This document shows positions 1 to 11,360 of a stretch of 64,000 nt of DNA, piece after piece (position 1 is the stretch's first letter; each line of letters opens with the position of its first letter). The DNA lies in NCBI GenBank assembly GCA_029964075.1, contig CM057149.1, forward strand, positions 14,146,465-14,210,464. Reading direction: 5' to 3'. The notes beneath the pieces were generated by a model. It had not been told where the DNA came from. It ran no database searches and saw only the letters and a program-made list of their open reading frames with translations. Source of the DNA: Patiria pectinifera (taxonomy: Eukaryota; Echinodermata; Asteroidea; Valvatida; Asterinidae). Both the position numbers and the translations under genes were made by a program.

Positions 1-902
1 TTGAAGCAGTAAATGACCGGGTTTACGAGCATGTTGCAGGCCACCAGGCTGGTAAAGGGACCGTACAACGGAGTGTTCCAATCTCCTGAAAGTTGTTGAT
101 ACAGATACAACACTTCTATTGGTGTCCAGCACAACACAAACATTATGCCTATCAGCATTGTCGTAACGAGAACGTTTTTCTTGGTTTTATTTGTGACATA
201 TCGAGCACCGTTCATTGGATCAGAAGATTTCTTGGTAAGCTTGATGAATATTCGGCTGTATGTATAGATCAAAATGGTAATGGGAACCAAGTATTCGATA
301 GTAATCACCGCCAACGTTTCGAAAACCCTCAAACCAGTTTGCAATTCCGTAGGTTGACATTGTCCGTCTTTAACTTCGAAAATAAATACAAAATGAGAAC
401 CGTATATGAAGCCAATAGCCCAGGCAGTTCCCATGGCAAACTTCAGCTTGACCGAGGACAAAATATTTCGATGTTTCACCGGGTGGCAAGTCGCCATAAA
501 CCGCTCCAGCGATATCATGACGAGGTTGTAGGTGGATGTCACATTCATACACCATATGATAACACCAACGTCAATTAACCAACAAGTTAATTGGTCGGAT
601 ATATCACCATCGAGGAACACTCGTTTTGGGTTGATCCGCAACACTACTTGCCAAAAGAAAAACACAATGCCAGCAACACAGTCGATGACTGACTGATGCA
701 AGATGAGACGATTTGTGAAGGAGCTGAACACTCGTCGTCTGAGCAGCATAACGGTGATGACCATGCCGTTACCAAGCACAGCCAGGCAGGCGATGAGTGT
801 GTACACTGCAGCAAGTTGAGGGCCAATCAGATTCTGTGTCGAGTCGTTGTTGGTTGTGTTGTCCAAATCCGTTGAGATTCCTTTCAGGTAGTCTGAAGAC
901 AT
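1..902 (-). CDS. R1: rhodopsin-class GPCR, 3' end beyond window
   Basis: Seven-transmembrane receptor of the plasma membrane, expected to signal through G proteins; ligand unknown. The minus strand is open from an ATG at 902 to base 1 (300 codons, no stop), so only the last ~40 residues are missing. It begins MSSDYLKGI, has an NTT glycosylation site near residue 15, GN in TM1 (N45), Asp in TM2, E-R-F after TM3, CWTP in TM6 and NPVIY in TM7 just before the window edge. Front half is the W type (FFFWQVV in TM2) and back half the A type. Closest relatives are R2 and R3 downstream on the same strand, with which it also shares its upstream flank. No intron is seen. Class-A assignment is firm; function is inferred. 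Confidence 0.9.
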   Translation of the reverse strand, partial: MSSDYLKGISTDLDNTTNNDSTQNLIGPQLAAVYTLIACLAVLGNGMVITVMLLRRRVFSSFTNRLILHQSVIDCVAGIVFFFWQVVLRINPKRVFLDGDISDQLTCWLIDVGVIIWCMNVTSTYNLVMISLERFMATCHPVKHRNILSSVKLKFAMGTAWAIGFIYGSHFVFIFEVKDGQCQPTELQTGLRVFETLAVITIEYLVPITILIYTYSRIFIKLTKKSSDPMNGARYVTNKTKKNVLVTTMLIGIMFVLCWTPIEVLYLYQQLSGDWNTPLYGPFTSLVACNMLVNPVIYCF

Positions 903-1515
903 GATTTCTCGGCACCCGTTGTCTGAAATGCGGTGTCTATTTCTTTAAGAACATACACCGTCAGTGTGTGGTGCGCATCTGTGGTTCAGATTTCACTTCT
1001 CAACATGTTTGTTTGAGTGTGTACCAATCCTCAGCTATGAATTCAATCAACGTTCCACTCCGATTTGGTGAGACAAAGACACCCATCTTCTATATATATG
1101 AAAACGTGAGGTATCTACTTTATGCATTAGTGTGGTCCACATCTTTGGTTCAGACTTCATATACCAATGTGTTTCAGTGAGTGAGTACCAATCCACAGCC
1201 ACAAATTCAATCAACGTTCCACTGTGATTTAATCACCCAAAGACAACCGTCTTCTTTATGATTGCATGCAACTTGGCCCAATCGCTGTGATTTAATAAGA
1301 AACATGCCTACAAAGCAATTGGAAAATTTGTATTTCTACCGTTGAACAGTTAAAGAAAACTGCTCGTCACCGTTGAGATAGAATCGAATGTCGAGGTCAC
1401 CAAATGTTTTGCTCTTTGCTGACGATTACTAGTGGCGAGTTTTCAATCAAATCGCAGCCTCGCATTTTAAGCGTGTGATTTGATTGTTCGAGATTTGGAA
1501 TAGCATTGTGCATGG
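903..1515 (-). promoter_or_regulatory. Upstream flank of R1 (group W promoter family)
   Basis: About 600 bp whose sequence recurs upstream of R2 (5576-6260) and R3 (8054-8640). All three carry a TATA-like core in the same context; here it is 1156-1165 (minus strand GGTATATGAA), about 255 bp before the ATG. Part of the block is doubled in this copy (about 965-1090 and 1130-1260). Promoter function is inferred from conservation and position only. Confidence 0.5.
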
Positions 1516-3760
1516 GGTTGAGTTGACCAGGCCAAACCGACCCGAAGCATAATAGAAATAAACCTAATCCGAACCGAAACCGATCTGAACTCCCTAAAAC
1601 CGACCCGACCCGACCTGACCTGACAAACATTCAAGGAAACCGACAAAATAAACGGAATATCTGGTTTGGGCAACTGTATCCGCTTTTTGCGCGTGAACTA
1701 ATACCCGCCTCGCCTCACGTGTAAATCGTCGCCTCTCTGCAATTGAAAACCAATTGATCGCACCCTCACACAGTGACTCGGCAAGGAAAATGAGATGTGT
1801 GAATTTGCGAACTGTTTTCTTCGGTTTATTTCGGTTGTATTAAGGTTTTTTCCAAACTGGCTTAACCGACCCAACCCGACCCGACCCGAAGTCGGTTTTG
1901 TGTCGGGTCGGTTTCTGTATCGGGACAGTTTTGCACAACACTAGTTTGGAATCAAATAATTTCCTGATTTTGAGAAATTGCAGAATAAAAAAAAAAGTAA
2001 AATAAAAGTCCTCGTAGACAAAAATCTGCTTACAAAAATAACAGTCTACTGACTGTTATGGAGTCGTGTGTCATTAGATAAGGGATTAGTAAGTGTGGTG
2101 GAGCAGTTATAACGTCTGGTTAGCGCCTGATCGATTATAATGGCAGGAGCCGAGCCGCTTCTCTGCGAAAATCCTTTAAAAAAATGAATGATTTCTCCAC
2201 TTCCAAAAAAACTGACACCACTAGAGGAACAACTTTGCGGATTTTGTTAAACTTTAAAGTCCCATATTTTTCAGGCATACCATTACCGACAAGGGGGGAC
2301 GTAAGGCAGGATGAACTAAAACGTTTGTTGTTTTCGTGCTTACGGGAAAAATAAGTGCATAGCCATTTTGAGAGAAATTTTAGCACGGTATCGTGAAAAA
2401 AGGCATAATCACGTTTATGAACATACCAATTTCCTACTCGTACCGATGGTACAAGGCAAATACAGTTTGGCAATACGTCTAGATGCTGATATTTGGAGCA
2501 TGGTCCATCGCACCAGCGGCGTAGGCCGGCAGCGATACCCCCCCCCCCCCCCAACGACGTCCGCTTCTTATCTTCTGATTGGTCGAGTACATGCATATCT
2601 AATGCCTTGTTCTCAACACAAACCCAAGATAGGCTTTACGTCTTGTGAAAAATGTTCCTTCCTCACTTTAGTTGTTTGAAAGTAAAATGAGAATACGTGA
2701 ACAATGTTCACTGGGATCTAGGATCACCTGATTAGAAGTCAGGACTACTTCCTACAGTAAACGAATCAGCTGCCAATCGTCGGTGATTTAAACACCATTA
2801 TTCCTTGTTATATAACTTATTCTTTAAAGTCTTGGACATCATGAATATGCATAACGAAGAGAGAGAGAGCGCCCTCTTTTGATATTGTCCAACCTCGTTT
2901 GGGGAAAAAAATGTCGCAGGCCGGCATGCATTCATGGGATATGTAATGTGGGAGCGAGCGATCCGCGAGCAGGAGAAAAATGTTACAACGAATTTGAGCA
3001 GAAAAGATGTAAATTAATTCCTGAATCCTAAAATATAATTTTTTTACAATTATCTTTTTGCTGAAAAAAAAAAATTACAAAATCGAAAGCAGGACATATA
3101 GTAAACCAGGGGACACATTTATTACTGGCCAACTTTACACACTTCTCAGATCACCCACGTGACGGGCTCTCAACCAATAGGGAAAGCTTCACTGCAACAG
3201 GTATTTGTAAAAAAAAATATGATACTGGTTTATAATCTCAAAAAGAAGGATGATCTATGCGGCGAAGGTATTTGGAGGTTTTAATTGAACAGAGCCCTGC
3301 CTCCCTTGTAGCCAAACAGGCACTTTGATGATTCAAATGTTTTATTAAGTTGCTGCACGAATAGTCATGAACCAGAGAAGAGACCTCGATAAAAACCAAC
3401 CAATCGTGTCATTTGCCGGACGGTTCCTAAACCATCCGACATGCCTTATAAAATGTGGTACCGTCCTAATATCAATAGGTCTATGCGTTGGCCGATCATC
3501 CTCAAATTTAGCAGGAATGTTGGTTTACCAAGATTCTATAATATACTGTCATTTTTGTGAGCTGCAAATTGTATTGTTGCCCCCTTTTGGGGGTGAAAAA
3601 CAACATCTCTCAAATTTGATACAAACATTATGGTCAATTTCATGCAATAACCTTAGAGGACCGCTAGAGAGCCAGCGCTGTATCCGCTTTGTTAGAAAAC
3701 AAATGCTTTTCGTCATTTTCTCCACTTATTATTAGATATAGTAATGTTATAACTGATTTG
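1516..3760. other. Intergenic, no gene recognised
   Basis: Contains CCGAC-rich low-complexity DNA at about 1535-1625 and 1860-1915 (the second with a short inverted copy), a poly-C run at 2538-2552 and several A-rich runs. Bases 2455-2520 weakly resemble the end of the R2 and R3 duplication units. Open frames here show no recognisable domain. Confidence 0.5.
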
Positions 3761-3884
3761 CAGTCCATTCTATGGATTCTATGATATTAACTACATTTTC
3801 GAATTGAAACGAAGTTTTGTTGATCAAATGATGCATCATAATTATAAGGTAAATAAAGTTTATGAGAAATATGAGACCCATTAT

Positions 3885-4190
3885 GTAGCACCTTATAAGG
3901 GTTTACAAGGTGCTGCGGCGCATATTGCAGCCAATGCCAGAAACACCGGGGCAAACCCCTTCTCTTAGCGATAAGTGTTACTTGGTTCTTTAACGTGCAT
4001 TACACAACACACGGGACCTACGGCTTTACGTCCCATCCGAAGGACGAAGCAATAATGGTAAAGTGCCTTGCCCAAGACCACAAGCACCATGTTCCCACGG
4101 TCAGGACCCATGTACCACGGCACACGAGTCGAACACAGTAACCATTGGACTACAGCACCCCGCTTGTACTTTCTAGGTATAATGAAAATA
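3885..4190 (-). mobile_element. tRNA-derived SINE
   Basis: On the minus strand, about 4165-4120 looks like a tRNA promoter: an A-box-like TAGTCCAATGGTTA followed by a B-box-like GTTCGACTCG. A body follows with the segments GGATGGGACGTAAAGCCG and TGCACGTTAAAGAACC, which I recognise from short interspersed repeats widespread in marine invertebrate genomes. The sister unit around R3 lacks this block (compare 6620-6640), so it looks like an insertion made after the tandem duplication, or a later loss from unit B. Exact ends and target-site duplication are unclear. Confidence 0.6.
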
Positions 4191-4222
4191 CAACAACAAC
4201 AACAACGACAACAACTACAACA
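4191..4222 (+). repeat. CAA microsatellite
   Basis: Run of CAA triplets with a few interruptions. A longer equivalent run sits at the same place in the sister unit (6661-6703), so the repeat predates the duplication. Confidence 0.8.
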
Positions 4223-4552
4223 AGCTCAGATTCACTTTTGTCCATACCCGCTGGCGTTTCAGAGTAGTGTCGTACTTAATTAATATTCAGAAAAGTTGAA
4301 TTACGTTTGACGTCCAAAACACAAATGAAAGCATCTACAAAGCACATGTGAAATCTCGTTGAATGTTGTAGGTTAAAAGCGATATGAGAACTGCAGTCAA
4401 ATGGACAATTTAGTTTAACAACAAAATATTGGCCAGTCAGTAACAAAATTATAGTTTGGCCGACTTGCCGTGCTCTTGTACGTCGTTGGTTCGGTGCGAC
4501 TCAGAAACGCCAGTTTGGACGGAAAGTGTCCGACGTAAATGCAACACTCCGC

Positions 4553-5575
4553 TCAAGATGATTCACCAACATGCATTCGATTTGTGTTCATTCGTGAGGA
4601 AGCAGCTGACATTGAAATGGTGTTCCCATCCTCCACTCGATTTCTACGACACCGCTTGAGTACTAGTTTTCGCAACTCTGAGCGGAATTTCTCGTACTTG
4701 AAGCAGTAAATGACAGGATTGACGAGCATGTTGCACGCCACTAGGCTAGTAAAGATATCGTACAACGGAGTTTTCCAATCATCTGAGAGTTGTATATACA
4801 CGGCCAACACTTCTGTTGGTGTCCAGCACAACACAAACATTATGCCTATCAGCATTGTCGTAACAAGAACGTTTTTCTTGGCTTTATTTGCGGTGTTCCG
4901 AGCACCGTTCATTGGATTAGCAGATTTCTTGGTAAGCGTGATGATTATTCGGCTGTATGTATAGATCAAAATGATAACGGGAACCAAGTATTCAAAAGTA
5001 ATTCCTGCTAAGGCATGGAAAACCTTGAAACCAGTTTCCAACTGCGCAGGTCGACAATATCCTTCATTAACCTCAAACATAAATACAAATTGAGAACCGT
5101 ATATGAAGCCAATGGCCCAGGCAGTTCCCATGGCAAACTTCAGCTTTAATGAGGTCCAAGTATTGCGATGTTTTACAGGGTGGCAAGTCGCCATAAACCG
5201 CTCCAGTGAAATGATGACAAGGTTGTAGGTGGATGTCACATTCATACACCACACGAAAAAATCAACGGTAATGAACCGACAGATTAACTGGGCATATATT
5301 ATATTACCCTCGAAGAACACTGGTTTTTGGATGATCTGTAAAACTACCCGCCACACGAAAAACACAACTCCGGTAACACAGTCGATGACTGACTGATGCA
5401 GGATGAGACAATTCGTGGAGGAGCTGAACACTCGTCGTCTGAGCAGCATGACGGTGATGACCATGCCATTACCAAGCACAGCCAGGCAGGCTATGATTGT
5501 GTAGACTGCAACAAGTTGAGGTCTAAGCGGAGTCTGTATCCAGTAGCTTTTGGTAGTATTGTCGAAATCCGTCAT
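4553..5575 (-). CDS. R2: intronless rhodopsin-class GPCR (W+A type)
   Basis: 340-residue seven-transmembrane receptor of the plasma membrane. TM1 lies at about 21-45 with N36. Asp65 is in TM2, the TM3 cysteine is Cys99 and its expected disulfide partner in loop 2 is Cys174. E-R-F is at 125-127, a TM5 Pro at 199, CWTP at 250-253 and NPVIY at 286-290. The basic tail follows, ending in Ser-rich sequence. An NTT glycosylation site is at 6-8. The family start used by R1 and R3 also exists here as an ATG at 5602-5600, but its fifth codon is TAG (5590-5588). Translation must therefore start at the next ATG, 5575, giving a nine-residue shorter N-terminus. Nearest paralogue is R3, in a sister tandem unit. 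Ligand unknown. Confidence 0.93.
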   Translation of the reverse strand: MTDFDNTTKSYWIQTPLRPQLVAVYTIIACLAVLGNGMVITVMLLRRRVFSSSTNCLILHQSVIDCVTGVVFFVWRVVLQIIQKPVFFEGNIIYAQLICRFITVDFFVWCMNVTSTYNLVIISLERFMATCHPVKHRNTWTSLKLKFAMGTAWAIGFIYGSQFVFMFEVNEGYCRPAQLETGFKVFHALAGITFEYLVPVIILIYTYSRIIITLTKKSANPMNGARNTANKAKKNVLVTTMLIGIMFVLCWTPTEVLAVYIQLSDDWKTPLYDIFTSLVACNMLVNPVIYCFKYEKFRSELRKLVLKRCRRNRVEDGNTISMSAASSRMNTNRMHVGESS

Positions 5576-6260
5576 GATTGCTTTTGGCTAGTCTAAAGAC
5601 ATATTTCGTTTGCAAATGTTTTCTGAAGATGTGGTGTTTGTTTCTAATGACCTAAGCCATCAGTGTGTGGTCCGCATCTGTGGTTCAGACTTCATATCCT
5701 CAGCTGTATATTGTTGTCGAAATCCGAACAGATTACTTTTGGCTAGCCTAAAGACCGGTTTTCGTCGGCACCAGTCTTCTGAAATGCGGTGTTTGTTTCT
5801 AAGGAACTGAGCCATCAGTGTGCCGTCCGCATCTGCGATTCAGACTTTATATATCAAGGTGTTTCAGTGAGTGTGTACCAATCACCAGCTTCGAAATCAA
5901 TCAACGTGCCAATCGGATTTACCCAAGGGCACACGTCTTCTTTTTGATTGCATGCCACTTCACCCAAAAGCTATAATTTAATAAGTCACATTTGGCAACA
6001 AAGCGTTACACGAAACACTTCAACTTAACCCTTTTGCAATTCAAAGAAATCTGCCCTCACTACTCAGATATAATTGAATTTCGAGGTCAACTAAATTGCT
6101 GCCCTTTACTCACAAACACTAGTTACGAGTAGGCGTGTTCAATCAAACCACGGCCTCGCATGTGTAAGCGTGTAATTCAATTTGAGGTTTAGAATCAAAT
6201 TATTTCCCACTTGCCTCCTACCACCAGTGCGAGGCAAGTAAAGTTCGTCAATACGTCGAG
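5576..6260 (-). promoter_or_regulatory. Upstream flank of R2 (group W promoter family)
   Basis: Homologous to the flanks of R1 and R3. A TATA-like core lies at 5846-5855 (minus strand GATATATAAA), about 275 bp before the start codon, in the same sequence context as the cores of R1 and R3. The region includes a partly repeated block (about 5660-5700 and 5815-5860). Confidence 0.5.
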
Positions 6261-6481
6261 ATGCGGAGGTGTGAAACGTGGCCCGACTTGAATCCTGCTA
6301 GATCGTGGTTCTCACGGTTGTTAAGAATCCGTAAATTGTTTAAAGTTTAAGCAAATTAACTTCATGTAAATTAGGCCAATGACCCGCGATCGTCCTGCGT
6401 ATAGTCCCCCTTTTGTTGCAACGAACTTTTGGTCCCGCACTGGGACTTCGCGCTGAAGTCCAACCCACATTCCTTACCAGC

Positions 6482-6580
6482 TTGACATTGGAATATATCA
6501 TTCTATGATATCAAGTACATTTTAATAAATATATTCCAATTGACATTGGAATATATCATTCTATGATATCAACTACATTT
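6482..6580 (+). repeat. Short tandem direct repeat at unit boundary
   Basis: A ~40-bp A+T-rich block (about 6482-6521) recurs at about 6540-6580 with a single differing base in the middle. It lies exactly at the left edge of duplication unit B, so it may mark the crossover junction. Confidence 0.6.
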
Positions 6581-7036
6581 TTGAGTTCAAACGGTTATTC
6601 TTTCAGTTTTGTTGATCGAATGATGCATTATATGAGCTTGTACTTTCAAGGTACAATGAAAACACAACAACAACAACAACAAAAACAACAACAACAACAA
6701 CAAACTCAGATTCACTCCTTCCCATACTCGCTTGCGTTACATACTTAATTAATATTCAGAAAAGTTTAATTATGTTTGACGTCCAAAGCACAAATAAGAG
6801 CATCTACATGTGAAATCTCGTTGGATGTTGTCGGTTAAAAGCGATCTGAGAACTCCAATCAAATGGAAAATTTAGTGCAATAACAAAACATTGGTCTGTC
6901 AGTAACACAATTATATTTTGGCCTACTTGCTTTGCTCTTGTACGTTGTGGGTTCGGTGCGACTCAGAAACGCCAGTTTAGAAGGAAAGTTCTGATGTAAA
7001 TGCAACACTCTGCTTAAGATTATTCACCAACATTCA

Positions 7037-8053
7037 TTACATTTGTGAAGAAGCAGCTGACAGTGAAATGGTGTTCCCATCCTCCACTCGATTTCTACTA
7101 CACCGCTTGAGTACTAGTTTTCTCAGCTCTGAGCGAAATTTCTCGTACTTGAAGCAGTAAATGACCGGGTTGACGAGCATGTTGCAGGCCACCAGACTGG
7201 TAAAGATATCGTACAACGGAGTGCTCCAATCTCCTGAAAGTTGTTGATACAGGTACACCACTTCTATTGGTGTCCAGCACATCAAAAACATTATGCCTAT
7301 CAGCATTGTCGTAACAAGAACGTTTTTCTTGGCTTTATTCGTAGTATTCCGAGCACCGTGCATTGGATTAGAAGATTTCTTAGTGAGCTTGATGAAGATC
7401 CGACTGTATGTATAGATCAATATGGTAGTGGGAACCAGGTATTCGATAGTAATCGTCGCTGAAATTTCGAAAACCTTCAAACCCGTTTCCAATTCCGTAG
7501 GTTGACAATGACCTTCATTAACTTCAAACAGAAATACAAAATGCGAACCGTATATGAAGCCAATGGCCCAGGCAGTTCCCATGGCAAACTTCAGCTTGAC
7601 AGAGGTCCAAGTATTGCGATGCTTCACAGGGTGGCAAGTCGCCATGAACCGCTCCAGCGATATGATGACAAGGTTGTAGGTGGATGTCACATTCATGCAC
7701 CACACGAAAAAATCAACGGTAATGAACCGACAGATTAACTGCGCATATACTATATTACCCTCAAAGAACACTGGTTTTTGGATGATCTGTAAAACTACCC
7801 GCCACACGAAAAACACAACTCCGGTAACACAGTCAATGGCTGACTGGTGCAGGATGAGACGATTCGTGGAGGAGCTGAACACTCGTCGTCTGAGCATCAT
7901 AACGGTGATGACCATGCCGTTACCAAGCACAGCCAGGCAGGCGATGATTGCGTAGACTGCAACAAGTTGTGGGGTAAGTGGGTTCTGTATCAAGTAGTTG
8001 TTGGTAGCATTGTTGAAATCCGTCATGATTCCTTTCTGATAGTCTGAAGACAT
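7037..8053 (-). CDS. R3: intronless rhodopsin-class GPCR (W+A type)
   Basis: 338-residue receptor, the full-length sister of R2. N-terminus MSSDYQKGIM followed by an NAT glycosylation site at 15-17. N45 in TM1, Asp74 in TM2, Cys108 at the top of TM3, E-R-F at 134-136, loop-2 Cys183, CWTP at 259-262, NPVIY at 295-299, then a basic helix-8-like stretch and Ser-rich tail. The start at 8053 matches the start of R1. Differences from R2 gather in the N-terminus, loop 2 and the start of TM5, whereas TM1-TM3 and the cytoplasmic face are nearly identical. Plasma-membrane receptor; ligand and G protein unknown. Confidence 0.93.
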   Translation of the reverse strand: MSSDYQKGIMTDFNNATNNYLIQNPLTPQLVAVYAIIACLAVLGNGMVITVMMLRRRVFSSSTNRLILHQSAIDCVTGVVFFVWRVVLQIIQKPVFFEGNIVYAQLICRFITVDFFVWCMNVTSTYNLVIISLERFMATCHPVKHRNTWTSVKLKFAMGTAWAIGFIYGSHFVFLFEVNEGHCQPTELETGLKVFEISATITIEYLVPTTILIYTYSRIFIKLTKKSSNPMHGARNTTNKAKKNVLVTTMLIGIMFLMCWTPIEVVYLYQQLSGDWSTPLYDIFTSLVACNMLVNPVIYCFKYEKFRSELRKLVLKRCSRNRVEDGNTISLSAASSQM

Positions 8054-8640
8054 GTTTCGTTTGTAAAAATTTCTGAAAATGTGGTTTTGGTTTCTAAGGA
8101 TCTAAGCAATCAGTGTGTGGTCCGCATCTGTGGTTCAAGCTTCATATCCCAAAGTGTAGTGCTGTCGAAATTCGTCAAGACTTATCTTTGCTAGTCTGAA
8201 GACAGCTTTCCGTCAGCACCAGTCATCTGAAACGCGGCGTCAGTGTGCAGTCCGCATCTTCGACTCAAACTTCATATACCTAAGTGTTTCAGTGAGTGTG
8301 TACCAATCTTCAGCTACAAATTCAATCAACTTTCCTCTCGGATTAATACCCAATGACACAAGTCAAGTTTTGTTTGATTGCATACCGCTCCACCTAAACG
8401 CTGTAATTTAATAAGTCACATCGCTACAAAGCCAAACTCGAAACACTTCAATTTAACCCTTCTGCAATTCAAAGAAATCTGCCTGTCACCGCTGAGATAT
8501 AATTGAATTTCGAGGACAACTCATTTGTTGCCCTTCACTCACAAACACTAGCTACGAGTTGTGTTCAATCAAACCACGGCCTCGCATGTGTAAGCGTGTA
8601 ATTCAATTTGAGGTTTAGAATCGAATTATTTCCCACTTGC
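8054..8640 (-). promoter_or_regulatory. Upstream flank of R3 (group W promoter family)
   Basis: Third member of the flank family of R1 and R2. The TATA-like core is 8271-8280 (minus strand GGTATATGAA), identical to that of R1 and about 220 bp before the ATG. Confidence 0.5.
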
Positions 8641-8740
8641 CTCCTACCACCAGTGCAAGGCAAATAAAGTTCGTCAATACGTCGAGATGCGGAGGTTTGA
8701 AACGTGGCCCGACTTCAATCCTGCTAGATCGTGGTTCGCA

Positions 8741-10089
8741 CGGTGTATTCGGAAAGCAAGGCAGACTACCTGTATATGTGCTGGTGACTTCGTTAAGGAT
8801 GCACTGTACAACCCTTCAGAGAGCGGAGAGTAGACGAAATCTTTACTGCGCCTTTTTTGGGGGAGTCGGGCTTTTTCCACGTTTTGTTTATCTATTTAAA
8901 ATACGAATTTAAGCACAAGCGATGTAAAATTGATTCCTTAATCAATATTGCTCCGGATTTTAGAACCTTCAAACTTTGAAAAATTTGCATTCATTTCGTT
9001 GCGCTGAGATGCATTCAATATTAATTTTGAACATCATTGTTTTGCTCATGACAAAACCATTTGATACATTTTATTTAAATGCTTTCAAATTCCATGAAAG
9101 AATGTTATTGGCGATCTTAAGTTAACCCATTGAAATATTCATAGAGGGCTGCTAGAGGGCGCTTTACACACTTTGTATTATCTTTTAACCACAGTTATAC
9201 GTACTTATCATAATATTTTAAACGCTTTGAATTTCGTAACAAGGGAACTGTCTAAAAATTACCCTAAAACAAAGGAAAATTAGCAGAAGAGGTGAGTACG
9301 AAAAGCAACTTTCCGCACAATATTATAGCGGTCCTTTTTTTAATTTATTGCATGCATTGGAGTTATATTCACGTGACTGAAATCTGACACTTGACATGTT
9401 TGGGCAAAGAGACAATGCATATCTTCAAGCAAAAAAAATCCAACTTTTGTCCCATTTGTAGCGTTTGTATTACGAAAAGTCATCAAATTTCGTCAAAGTT
9501 TTCAAGAAGAGCTACAAATTTTGAAGGAAAAAAAAACGTTTTCGAATTAATCGCACAAGAAGTTTCACCTATTTTAAAGTTGCATAAATCCTACTTTGCA
9601 ACAACTTTGTGCAGAAAGGAAACCTTCACATGATTCTATGAGAGCTGAATTCTTACGTGAACCCAATAATAAGAATTAATACGTTAATTATTAGTGAAAA
9701 TTGATTAGCGCAGATTTGTGTCTCTTCGTGCAAACGAAAATTCAGGTTTCTTACATCCTGACCCTTTCTGTTCCATGAGCTTTTCCATATGGAAGGGGCG
9801 CGCGTCTGATAATGTAACAAAGATAACAAGTGGCAAAATCCAAGTATCGAGATTCCTGCCCCTTGCATCATTAATGTTATTTGGAAATTATTGATGTTTT
9901 GCTGACAGAAACATGTCAAAATAGTAATAAGTAAATGTTTTAAAGCAATATAGTGAAAACAAAATCGAAATCAAACAAAATAGTAATTTTTCATATTTAT
10001 TCGTTAAAACGATGACAATTTGATTCCCATCAACAGAACCGTTATTTATAGAAGCCCCATAGGGCACATTGTGCTTGCGGTCTTGATAG
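8741..10089. other. Intergenic, no gene recognised
   Basis: A+T-rich DNA without recognisable coding, RNA or transposon structure. Open frames at about 9391-9633 and 9653-9919 have no domain, family match or conserved counterpart that I can see. Confidence 0.5.
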
Positions 10090-11083
10090 TGTGGTGAGAC
10101 CCACCCCCCACCCCCCGGGCCAACCTAAGTCTGTTAGGATAAGTCTGACTCCTACTGGGATGAAGACAATCTTCCCAAAACCAAGGCTCTTCCCTAGACA
10201 AGAGATCACTCAGAGCAACCTTCAAGGCTAAGGGTGCAGATCCGTTTTGGTGGAACTTACCACTCCATTGTGAATGAGTGTTGATTATTTATCTCGTTAG
10301 TTAATTGCACAATATACCTGTAAACATAGACACCGGAAGCAGAATTGTCGGTAATCTCAAACAACAATCATCATAATTTATTCAACAATAACCAGCAGGT
10401 ACATTAATTAGGATGTGATTAGGAGGGTTGTTTTATTAACAGGATCTTTCTTTAATTTCTGGAGATAGCTCGCTGCTCGCCTATGCAACAACGCACGCAG
10501 CATTAATAACTAGACAACAATAGCAGCAACGAGCAGCTATGCACAGCGCCAGTAACACAGCGTCACAAGCGCACAACAGCCGCTTAGCAATGTATACGGT
10601 CCTATAGCAGGGTACCCGCCACGCCGTGGGTGTAAGCCAGAACACAGCTACACAGTCTTTGTACACAAATCGCCTAAGCAATTACACATACGCAGAGTAC
10701 AAGTAATTTATCTACTTCTCTGCCCGCTGTCGCAGCTATGCCCTAGCCCGCTATCTCCAGACACCAGGCACTAAACACCTAAAACAGCTGAGCCCAGAAC
10801 TAGACACTCAACAACTAGCTAGTATCTTACCTAAACAACGTTCACCTAAACCACAACTGTAACAATCAGTCCCAAAAAGTGCGCGCTCTCCCAGGCACGC
10901 ATTTATATTCCAGTACCTCCCAGGTAACATGTGCATTTTACTAAATCTATAGCGTGCTAAACCCATGGGAATTATTAACCAATCACATACGTGCAGCTCC
11001 TTAGCTCCGCCCAGTCACTAACACCCAGTGATTATAGCGTTAGTGCTATGGTATGACGTCATAAATAAACACTTTCCGCCACA
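10090..11083. mobile_element. Possible LTR-like element (relic)
   Basis: A 994-bp segment starting TGTGGTGAGAC and ending in CCGCCACA, so its ends form a short imperfect TG...CA inverted repeat like that of the better-supported element at 46873-48572. The bordering four bases differ by one (ATAG versus AAAG), so no clean target-site duplication is visible. No gag, pol or integrase coding is present. The call rests on the ends and general resemblance and is weak. Confidence 0.35.
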
Positions 11084-11360
11084 AAAGGTTAATAGCAAAT
11101 TGGTATCTTGTACAATGTCGTTATTTCTTACACAGTTTTGTCCGTGAACAAGTGTGTCCTATCCACGTTAAAGGAAAAGAAATCGACCTAAATTATTTTG
11201 ACATTTTTCGCGACCGTTACGTCCAATTTATTACGAAATTGGTGTCAAGACGTCCACAGGACACCAATTAAAAGGCCCTAAAATGAAATAATTTTGCAAA
11301 ATACATAAATAGTATGGGGAAACCCCTTTTACTTTCGGCATTAATTTACTGACAAAGATA

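Larger units (their letters stand above)
3761..6330. repeat. Tandem duplication unit A (holds R2)
   Basis: This segment matches 6540-8740 in order: a short A+T-rich start, a CAA run, the 3' flank, a W-type receptor and its upstream flank, ending in a block at about 6190-6320 that recurs at 8620-8740. The two units are therefore a tandem gene duplication. Unit A carries an extra ~300-bp SINE that unit B lacks. Confidence 0.7.
6540..8740. repeat. Tandem duplication unit B (holds R3)
   Basis: Sister of 3761-6330 without the SINE. The CAA run is at 6661-6703, the shared 3' flank at 6724-7036, R3 at 7037-8053, and the shared upstream flank up to about 8740. Confidence 0.7.

Noticed and set aside
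1397..1673. Small open frames over the CCGAC-rich DNA
   Set aside because: Low-complexity composition explains the open frames; no start context or domain.
7241..8047. Long antisense open frames across the receptor genes (also in the other copies)
   Set aside because: They mirror conserved receptor codons, recur in every copy for that reason, and have no domain of their own.
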